A DNA stretch of 64,000 nucleotides from Paraphysomonas bandaiensis (Eukaryota; Chrysophyceae): NCBI GenBank assembly GCA_965644295.1, contig CBFFRP010000348.1, positions 62,001 through 126,000 of the forward strand, read 5' to 3'. Shown here piece by piece: positions 53,010-62,100 of the stretch. Numbering within the stretch: position 1 is the first letter of the stretch; the number at the start of each line of letters is the position of its first letter. Position numbers and translations under genes: made by a program. Below the pieces are notes generated by a model. That model worked only from the letters and a program-made list of their open reading frames with translations, had not been told where the DNA came from and ran no database searches.

Positions 53010-53275
53010 AATTTGTAGATTTGACAATCAATGCATCAAAGCGTTCCATATCGCTATTCGCTTGGATAAGCATAATTGGGTGTGCTGCCGTTTCAAATGT
53101 GGTTTTGGGATAAAAAACATCACGGAGTTTTAACGTAACGTTTCCGTTGATACTTGGCGTTGGCGTTGGCTTTGTAAATGATTACCGGCCGCTTTAGTAT
53201 TTTTCCGCACAGGATGGCTTCTTCCAGCCCCGCCTTATAATACACGTTATCTGGATTGATAGAAAGGCGACGAAT
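53010..53275 (-). pseudogene. Frameshifted remnant on the minus strand, perhaps OTU-like
   Basis: 53272-53145 encodes NVYYKAGLEEAILCGKIL followed by KRPVIIYKANA, then the frame shifts near 53125 and continues in another frame to about 53010. The aromatic-Gly-x-Glu followed by RPVIIY order is loosely like the C-terminal strand region of OTU-type proteases (GG..EL.AL......I.VY). Weak and non-functional. Confidence 0.3.
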
Positions 53276-53753
53276 ATGTAGTGAAGTGTTCAGAATAATA
53301 TTTATAATTTCTTACTTGAAAGTGCATTGTGTTCAACTGCAAAGTTAAGGTTTACGTGTAGAGCAAAGTTAACTTCAGTGAAATGTCCAATGCTAACACA
53401 ACAGAACGCATACTGACAATAGCTGAAATTGCATTGATGAGAGGAACATTATGTGTCCAAATTTCACAACACATATGTTGTAACAGTGCCAAGTGGAGCA
53501 GCCCCTCATGTTGTAAGTTGTGAGACCTTTCAGTGCAGGAGGTGGATTGACAAACAAAGCGATATACTCTTTATTGCACGGAATATGCGTTATTATAGTG
53601 TAGATATATGATTCAAAGTAAGCTGATAATGTATAATCAAAAAATACTGCATGATATGCACATACTGAAATACACACAGGAAAACTTCGATTAACTGCGC
53701 AGTCATGCTATCAATACAGGACTTCACAATACATAACGCTTTTAAAAATAAAC
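53276..53753. other. Intergenic
   Basis: 3' flank of the DIS3L2-like gene. No open frame with coding character. Confidence 0.45.
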
Positions 53754-53773
53754 CTAACCAAGTACAGGCATAT

Positions 53774-56395
53774 TTACAACACTGGACCGATGAACTCAAC
53801 ACGAACAGATATTGGTGGTTTCGTATTTGCAGACAGGCGGATTCTAACCTTGGTTAAAAGTGATATATGAAGGAGAGAGAATTCGTGAATGCAATTATCA
53901 TGGCGTTTGGAAGTACCGCGGTACAACGTAAGGCGCTTATCCTGCTCGTTGTATTGCGCCTCCACATCATCCATCTTGTCTATAAACACCCTTTCCTCGA
54001 ACGAGTATTTACTTACTAACACAGTGAAGCTCTTCTCCCCAATACCTATTACAACTCCTTCCGTTACCTCCGGTCGATGATGAAGGTACACCGCCAAAAA
54101 CACCACATCACTCCTCTGTTGCGCCGCCTTTGCAGCATCCTTGCGAGTATTACAATGCGCCGCAATCTCGACCATATCCTGAAGGCGCTTCTCTTGAACG
54201 TTACCGCTCCTACTCAACTCACAACCTGATAAACCTTCCTCTAGAAGCCGATGCACCATCACGTCAGCATATCGTCGAATGGGAGAGGTAAAATGAGTGT
54301 AGTATGGAATAGAGAGTGCATAATGTCGCCAATTTGGTGCCTCTGTTTCTCCCACAACGAAGTATTGGGCTCGGTTCATTGGGTGCATGATGAGAATCGT
54401 TATAACCTGAATTAGAAGGGGGTCTGCGCGCTCAGATATGCGCTTAAGAGACATCTGTAAGGTGTGCGCAGAGGACGTGTCAATTTCTAGGCCAATGTGC
54501 GACACAAGGTCCACAAGAGTATCTAGTCCTTGCATGTTAGGCGGGGGGTGATGGCGGAGGAATGAATACGGTCCTACTGTTTCCAACAATTTTTCCGCCA
54601 CAAGATAATTAGCTAGTAGCATATACTCTTCAATCAACTGGTTTGATTCTCTAATGATGTACGAAGCAGTTGATATTGGATTGCCGTCACTATCCAATCG
54701 AAACGTGAGTTTCGGCTGATTTAGCACGAGGGCACCATTCCCCATTCGCCTCTGCCTCCTAGGCATAGCCACTCTGTGCAAGAGACACACGTCTCGAGCC
54801 ACCTTCCAGGCTTCCTGAAACTGCCTTCCTTGGCTTACCTTCGGTCGTCGTGAGTGCTCCCATAACTCCTCGGATAAACACTTTATGTGAGAGTCTGGAT
54901 CATCGGAGTCATCACTAGGAACAGAGGGGATAAGTCCTTCCACCATGCGCTGTGCAGTTGGGTAGTCCAACTTCGCACAGGAACGTATTACCGTTCGACC
55001 AAACCAGGGAGTATGGCCAGGTGCTAGGTTCCCATCTCCTGTCATGCGGAATATGACAGAGAACGCTAATCTGTCAGTATCGGGGTTGAGTGAGCAGAGA
55101 TGCTCGCAGAGCAGTGATGGTAGCATAGGAATCACTTTTTGTACAAGATATACGGATGTCGCCCGCTTTTTTGCCTCTGTATCAAGAGCACTTCCAGGAC
55201 GCACGAAGTAACTGACATCTGCGATGTGTACCCCGACCTCGTAAAGTTCTTCTCCTGTGTCCGGGTCAACAGATAAGGGGGTGATATGCAGAGCATCGTC
55301 CAAGTCGCGAGCAGACGGTGGGTCGATCGTAAATATGCGTGTGTCGCGCAGATCGAGACGATTGTCAATCTCCTTCTGTGGAATCTGCCATCCAACACCT
55401 GAAGCAGCTTCTTCCTCGGACATTCCCAACTCAATTCTCAGCTCCTCCAAAACCTCATCCGAGAAAATATCGTGCCTGACTTCATTTTCTATCAGTAGCG
55501 CCTCCGTCTCTGCGGAAATACTCCCAACTTCACCCACCGATCGGACGTTCTCACCAAAAGGTAGCTTCGAAGAGGCTGGCCACTCGCGCACCACGTCAGC
55601 CACAAATATATGTGAAGCCATTTCGCAGGGACGCAGCACGAATGCGTCAGGGAGCTGTCCCCGAGGAATAATCATGTACGGCATACGTGTGTCAGATGGT
55701 GTGAAGGTCACATATCCCTCACTATCTGGTAGTCGTTCGCCGGGCGCAGGAAGGCGACGCAAGGTCAATGCACCAACTATGTTCTTATGATCGTATACCT
55801 CTACTATTCCCACAACCCGCCCACGTGGCTGCAGCCCAGCTTTGTGAGCTGCAATATCCACTGGGTGGCGATTTTTAGCGGGTGGCGGAGCATTCTGACA
55901 GCCCCCTTCCAAAGCCTGACGACGAGAGTCCTGCTTGAATGAAACCAGCAAGTCTTCTCTGGGTCGCCATAGCTCTTGCACTTTCTCCGTACTCTCGATA
56001 TGCATTGCAGAAAATTCCTCTGCAAGCTCACTCCCGCCTTTAATGGTTTCACTCTGGACGGAGCTCTCGTCGTCATCGGCAGCTGTTAATTTCGTAAACG
56101 GCACCCACGAGTCCTCTGGAAGCAACTCAACAACAACAACATCTCCATGATGAGCGCGATTCCTCTCGATCATATCAATCACTACCACATCAATACTAGC
56201 ACCTGGTACATCAATATATGCAACCTTCCTCCGCATCGGGTTTATTTTAACTCTTCCTCTGATGATATGCGAGGGGTCGTCCGCTGCCCTCCTGTCCATC
56301 TCATCAACACTCCAGTGATCAGGATACACTGGATTATTCATTCGAGAGGATTTATTGGGGGTTGATGATTTATTCTTTTGCATATTCGAAGTCAT
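53774..56395 (-). CDS. DIS3L2: DIS3L2-like 3'-5' exoribonuclease (RNase II/RNR family)
   Basis: Single exon, 873 aa from ATG 56395 (MTSNMQKNK). The frame opens further upstream, but that part is microsatellite-rich and Cys-heavy and is unlikely to be translated. The N-terminal cold-shock domains include HIIRGRVKINPMRRKVAYI and GDVVVVELLPEDSW (CSD1), and GRVVGIVE (CSD2). The RNB catalytic block has PPSARDLDDALHI (about 358-370), the Asp cluster that binds Mg2+, then YEVGVHIADVSYFV, LLCEHLCSLNPDTDRLAFSV and YTHFTSPIRRYADVMVHRLL. An S1-like end follows. There is no N-terminal PIN domain, which separates it from DIS3/Rrp44 and DIS3L1 and fits DIS3L2, the exosome-independent cytoplasmic enzyme that degrades uridylated RNAs. 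A perfect copy of its last codons is at 47663-47715. Confidence 0.93.
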   Translation of the reverse strand: MTSNMQKNKSSTPNKSSRMNNPVYPDHWSVDEMDRRAADDPSHIIRGRVKINPMRRKVAYIDVPGASIDVVVIDMIERNRAHHGDVVVVELLPEDSWVPFTKLTAADDDESSVQSETIKGGSELAEEFSAMHIESTEKVQELWRPREDLLVSFKQDSRRQALEGGCQNAPPPAKNRHPVDIAAHKAGLQPRGRVVGIVEVYDHKNIVGALTLRRLPAPGERLPDSEGYVTFTPSDTRMPYMIIPRGQLPDAFVLRPCEMASHIFVADVVREWPASSKLPFGENVRSVGEVGSISAETEALLIENEVRHDIFSDEVLEELRIELGMSEEEAASGVGWQIPQKEIDNRLDLRDTRIFTIDPPSARDLDDALHITPLSVDPDTGEELYEVGVHIADVSYFVRPGSALDTEAKKRATSVYLVQKVIPMLPSLLCEHLCSLNPDTDRLAFSVIFRMTGDGNLAPGHTPWFGRTVIRSCAKLDYPTAQRMVEGLIPSVPSDDSDDPDSHIKCLSEELWEHSRRPKVSQGRQFQEAWKVARDVCLLHRVAMPRRQRRMGNGALVLNQPKLTFRLDSDGNPISTASYIIRESNQLIEEYMLLANYLVAEKLLETVGPYSFLRHHPPPNMQGLDTLVDLVSHIGLEIDTSSAHTLQMSLKRISERADPLLIQVITILIMHPMNRAQYFVVGETEAPNWRHYALSIPYYTHFTSPIRRYADVMVHRLLEEGLSGCELSRSGNVQEKRLQDMVEIAAHCNTRKDAAKAAQQRSDVVFLAVYLHHRPEVTEGVVIGIGEKSFTVLVSKYSFEERVFIDKMDDVEAQYNEQDKRLTLYRGTSKRHDNCIHEFSLLHISLLTKVRIRLSANTKPPISVRVEFIGPVL

Positions 56396-56802
56396 TCTTA
56401 TGATAGTTATGGATGCAGACTGTGCATGTGAGTAGGCTGCTGTGCTGTGTGCTCCTGCCTCTGCATGGATACATACATACAGCAGCATACAGCATACAGA
56501 TGGACGTACACATACATACCCACAGAACAATCCAAGTACGTTCTGTATTCCAGCCACTGTATTACTACCTCCATTGACACCATGAAGAACGATTGAAGAT
56601 ACACAAAGAAGAGGAGAAATACAGTGTAGTAGTGATGGTATACGTCAACCGCACTACAGTACGCACTTCTGCCACATGATGGAAGTGAGGCATATCGTAC
56701 ATGCACAGAGCTGTATGCTGTATAGGTATGACAACCAGCAGTGTGCATGTGTATACTGCTGTACTCTGTAGGATATCGCCCTGCTGTACGTGATGAGGTC
56801 GT

Positions 56803-56853
56803 CCAGTACAGTACTGCAGTACAGTACACCAGTACAGTACACCAGTACAGTAC
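56803..56853. repeat. CCAGTACAGTA tandem/palindromic repeat
   Basis: Several copies of (C)CAGTACAGTAC(A) in a row; the unit is self-complementary around GTAC, so the tract can fold. Confidence 0.85.
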
Positions 56854-57150
56854 AATCAGGACATAGAGGTGATGATAGGGACAATGCAGCATGTCCATAA
56901 CATCTACTTTAAGTCCTGCGATCCACACATTCTCTTCTAAGTAACACACGTTCATATCAACACATCAACGTGATAGTACAGTGAGCCCTGATGATAAGAG
57001 CAACAGCCGATGACTCTTTCTTGCTTGAATGTTGCTGCTGGTTGCATTGAGCGGCAATCCTGTAGAGGCTGTGTGAGTGGAATGAAAGAAAGACATGGAC
57101 TAGATATACAGTACCACTACATCGACTGGTCATTTTTCTCACGGGTCGTA

Positions 57151-57197
57151 GCATGTATGTATGCATGTATGTATGTATGCATGTATGTATGTATGTC
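57151..57197. repeat. GTAT/GCAT microsatellite
   Basis: Run of (GTAT)n interspersed with GCAT. Confidence 0.9.
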
Positions 57198-57818
57198 GGG
57201 TGGGGATGTGATGCGGTGATTCCATCTCTCAAAGAAGTGTGAAGTATGAAAACGTAAGCATTAGTTAGTGAGAAGGTGTCGTATGTCTGCCATATAGCAC
57301 TACAGGGAGATCCTGAGTAAACAACGGTGCAGTGCTGCGCTATATTAGTGGTATGATGTGTAAAACGTAATAAAGTAACTACTGGATCGATAGGAGAAGT
57401 TGGGGGTAAATGACGTTATGGCTACGCTCACATTGTCACACTATTATACAGTGCTACTAGAAAAGTTGATACAACAACTACCGAAATAGATACGTTACAA
57501 AAGCTACCTTTAATGTATATGTGAATACTATATACATAAAAATATAATAAATTGAATGTAATTGAATGACTTGATATCGGACATGTAATTAATAATTAAG
57601 CTAACTTTCCTTGCTTAATTCGTATTAGTCCAATTCCTAATGCCGACAAAAAGCTGATGAAAGAGTTTTGAAATATTAGAAGGACGATATATAGTTACAA
57701 GAATCTTACTCACCTATACAGCCCCCTTGTTGCTCCCTTCATGAATAGTTCAGCACTTGTCTGTGCATGCAATGGTAACGTCGTGAAGAGACATTTATAC
57801 TGTGTATTGTGTGAAATT

Positions 57819-58555
57819 ATTATTAGTAGTAGGCGTTAAGAACCGACACCAGATGAGTAGGTAGATGAAGACTTATATTAATGTCACGCCAATTGCTAAG
57901 TTGCTATATAGCAATGCAGAAGCTATTATCCCTCAACAAAGTCGGACTCGCACCTTTTCGTGGTGTTCTGGGGGATAAGTACCGGAGATATTTCTCCGGG
58001 AAACTAGCGTGAGCCGCAAACATAGCCGCTCACTCATAGCGGAATGCTTGTGTGGTACAAAGGACACCAGTATATGTCATTTGTGTAGACGTCTTTGGGC
58101 CTTGACGAAGAAACAGACGCCCGGGAGTGGGCCCACCTCAAGGGTATCCGCGAATGGGCCCACCTGAAGAGTAACCGGGGTATTGGGCTGCCTGCTGAAG
58201 TCAAGCATCCGGGCTGTTCACCTTAAGGACTCAAGGGATTTGAAGCCAGCAGATGTCAGGTATATCATCAACATTCTGCTTTCTCGCGGCGTTTGCTTTG
58301 AGCAATAAAGCGACCTGAAGTCAGCAGATGTCAGGTATGTTATTAACATTCTGCTTGCACACGGCGTTTGCATTGAGTAATACAGCGGAGGTGGTAGCAC
58401 CTTGGTGCATGCGGCGACGCACAAGCAGCCTCCGTAGCGTTAAATAGTAGGATAATAGAGTTTGTACTAGTTAGTTACAGGTAAACGCCTATCTAGCTTG
58501 ACTAGTTTTCTTCAAGCAAAACTGGTGCTGATTCTTAACGCCTATTGCTAATATA
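57819..58555. mobile_element. Non-coding 0.7-kb element with about 30-bp terminal inverted repeats
   Basis: The left end (57819-57852, containing TAGGCGTTAAGAA) and right end (58522-58555) are inverted repeats with few mismatches. GAAATT lies just outside each end, a possible short target duplication. Inside, about 66 bp are tandemly repeated (GCAGATGTCAGGTAT at about 58250 and 58324), preceded by a related GGGCCCACCT pair near 58127 and 58157. No coding capacity. The last 155 bp resemble the 174-bp insertion at 32159-32332. It could be a MITE-like DNA element or a non-autonomous retroposon. Confidence 0.65.
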
Positions 58556-59138
58556 GAAATTTGGGGTTTATTGTTTTTAGTTGATCTAGTGCAACTGCTA
58601 TTCCCTAAGCATACAGAGTATACATACCATTGATTTGAAGCAACATGAGTTATCATATGTTTTCTAAGCGCTAAATTTATGATTGTCATTATAACGATCG
58701 TCATTGTCAGTTACATATCTAATTACTCCGTTGCAGTGATAGATATCTTTTACTTCATTATTCACTTCTTACATTACTGTGTTCTGTGTTCACTACTTAT
58801 TACTCTTGCATTCTAATAATCACAACGTTCTGTGCACTACTATTAAGATTAAATCTTCATTTGGTGTACATTAGATAGATAGATATCTGGCAAGACTTCA
58901 TGTAGACTATAGACAATGATAACTCTTCGGCCTTGTTGCTGTAAGCTTTAATTCATCATGGAAATAAAAAAGTGTAGTATTTCGTAATTAGTAATACAAG
59001 TATAGCAAATTGAGAGCAAGAAAGTATAAGTGGCTTTAGAACAATGCAATGAACGACAAAAATCGGTTAAAACGTAAGTTATAAAGTTGTACACTTAAAA
59101 ATTATGCTACGAACAAAAATATACTCCTCAAATCATAT
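58556..59138. other. Intergenic, nothing recognised
   Basis: AT-rich 3' flank of the giant repeat gene. Confidence 0.5.
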
Positions 59139-62100
59139 TTACAAAATATCTTCGCGTGTTGATTTGAACAGTGTGTGGCTAATATACATCTTGTCTCTAT
59201 ACCTAGCAGGGGAGCTACTGATTTCCGAACAGCCAAAAACATCGGAATCTACAGCTTGGCGATACGGTTCCGTGTACCACTCCGAGAATGAGGTATAGCC
59301 AGGCAAGCGAGATGAAGCTGATGATCTTTCCCAATAGCTACTCGGGGAGAAGAGTCTTGAAGACACTGGGAAAACGCAGGAGCCTGACTTACTCACTTGT
59401 ACAACATCATGCGACGACGGTATGCAACCATTGCAAGCATTCCTTTCATCTTTATGCAACGGACTGTGCGCCATAACATGAGAAGTGTCTGGTGAATCAC
59501 GTGGTAAGGATGACAGCGAGCGCTTCATGTCATTGACATCCTTTATCACCATTTCCAACTTGATATCCATTTCACGAAGACACGAAGTTGCACTTTGCTC
59601 TGGATTGGTAAAACTATCGCTGAAAGCAGTGTGTGCGGAGTGGCAAGTACCCACTGATTCAGTGGTAGATGCCGCCAACATACTGGTCTTAAAGTAGTTG
59701 ATTTCTGACCCTGATGCGCAGTCACTGTACGTATCAGTAGCTTCTTCAATCTTAGACTTAGGTGATAGCTTACAGTTCCAGTCCACAACAAGGCCCAGCT
59801 TCGCTTCATCAATAGAATAAGAAGATTTTCCTACCTGACATTGCTCATCTGCGTCACTTGAAATATAGGTCCTACTACACCTGGGACCAGGTGACATGGC
59901 TACATCACGAAGTGGTGAGAAGCGCATTGGGCTACCTATGCGACGTACGCTAGTCGATACTCTGTTTTCCTTGTTGTCGTGCAGGCGTTTTTCATTACGA
60001 GCTATTCTTTTCTCCAACTGATTCTGCCACCACCTCAAATACGAATCCTTATCGTCAGAAGAACTAGCAGCACTCTGGCAACTATCGGATGACATCATAG
60101 CGAAATCTGAAGCCATGCTTTCGACAAGGTCCAAGTCAGGGACAGATGTTAATCTGTCAGTCAATGATACTCCATCAGTAACCTGCGACAGTAAACTATC
60201 TTTCGACTGACCAAACTCGCCACCTTGTAATTCTCCAATACCACTCAAAAATCTAACTGGCTGACGGACACTTTTCACAGCAATGTGTGTGAGAAAGCCT
60301 ATCAGAGAAGGCTGACTTTTATCACAAGTATCCTTGCCCTCAATACAGGCGTTGCGAAAAGTATCCGAGAGTAGAACATTGCTAAGATTACAGATCCCAA
60401 TTGTAAAAACACCCCCCAAATGATCTCCTACAAGCCATTCTCTAAAAGGTGGAACATAAACAAAACGAGGCCTTAAACAAGACGACATCTTAAACCAACC
60501 AAATCTGCTCTCTACAACTGGTGACTCGGAAAAAACTGAAGTAGCATAATCTGACTCAGAAACATTCCTACTGCGCCTGCTCGAAGATGGTGAAGATCTA
60601 GATACCTTTGATGACTTCTTACTGCTTCTACTACCATGATCACGGTGATGACGACGTCTTCTCTTGCCATCATCCATCGACAAATTAGATACTAAGCGCT
60701 TCCACATTCCCTTCCCATCTCTACGTCGAACACCGTGCTTCTTCGTTGGCTTAACATCACTGACTGAACTAACTATACTGGACTCAACACTATGTACATC
60801 AGAATCGCTAGCATCGACTTCATCAATGATATTGGCCTCATCACTGGCGCCATCAGCATCTGACTCAGAAACATTCCTACTGCGCCTGCTCGAAGATGGT
60901 GAAGATCTAGATACCTTTGATGACTTCTTACTGCTTCTACTACCATGATCACGGCGATGACGACGTCTTCTCTTGCCATCACCCATCGACAAATTAGATA
61001 CTAAGCGCTTCCACATTCCCTTCCCATCTCTACGTCGAACACCGTGCTTCTTCGTTGGCTTAACATCACTGACTGAACTAACTATACTGGACTCAACACT
61101 ATGTACATCAGAATCGCTAGCATCGACTTCATCAATGATATTGGCCTCATCACTGGCGCCATCAGCATCTGACTCAGAAACATTCCTACTGCGCCTGCTC
61201 GAAGATGGTGAAGATCTAGATACCTTTGATGACTTCTTACTGCTTCTACTACCATGATCACGGTGATGACGACGTCTTCTCTTGCCATCACCCATCGACA
61301 AATTAGATACTAAGCGCTTCCACATTCCCTTCCCATCTTTACGTCGAACACCGTGCTTCTTCGTTGGCTTAACATCACTGACTGAACTAACTATACTGGA
61401 CTCAACACTATGCACATCAGAATCGCTAGCATCGACTTCATCAATGATATTGGCCTCATCACTGGCGTCATCAGCATCTGACTCAGAAACATTCCTACTG
61501 CGCCTGCTCGAAGATGGTGAAGATCTAGATACCTTTGATGACTTCTTACTGCTTCTACTACCATGATCACGGTGATGACGACGTCTTCTCTTGCCATCAT
61601 CCATCGACAAATTAGATACTAAGCGCTTCCACATTCCCTTCCCATCTCTACGTCGAACACCGTGCTTCTTCGTTGGCTTAACATCACTGACTGAACTAAC
61701 TATACTGGACTCAACACTATGTACATCAGAATCGCTAGCATCGACTTCATCAATGATATTGGCCTCATCACTGGCGCCATCAGCATCTGACTCAGAAACA
61801 TTCCTACTGCGCCTGCTCGAAGATGGTGAAGATCTAGATACCTTTGATGACTTCTTACTGCTTCTACTACCATGATCACGGTGATGACGACGTCTTCTCT
61901 TGCCATCATCCATCGACAAATTAGATACTAAGCGCTTCCACATTCCCTTCCCATCTCTACGTCGAACACCGTGCTTCTTCGTTGGCTTAACATCACTGAC
62001 TGAACTAACTATACTGGACTCAACACTATGTACATCACAATCGCTAGCATCGACTTCATCAATGATATTGGCCTCATCACTGGCGTCATCAGCATCTGAC

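Larger units (their letters stand above)
56396..57818. other. Intergenic with simple repeats
   Basis: 5' flank of the DIS3L2-like gene. Microsatellites (listed) and AT-rich DNA; open frames here are repeat-driven and Cys/Tyr/Val-rich, not genes. Confidence 0.5.

Noticed and set aside
53393-53802. Open frames 3' of the DIS3L2-like gene
   Set aside because: They lie in AT-rich 3' flank and have no coding character.
56407-56955. Long minus-strand frames upstream of the DIS3L2-like start
   Set aside because: Composition is driven by TAC/GTA microsatellites; the exonuclease similarity begins only after ATG 56395.
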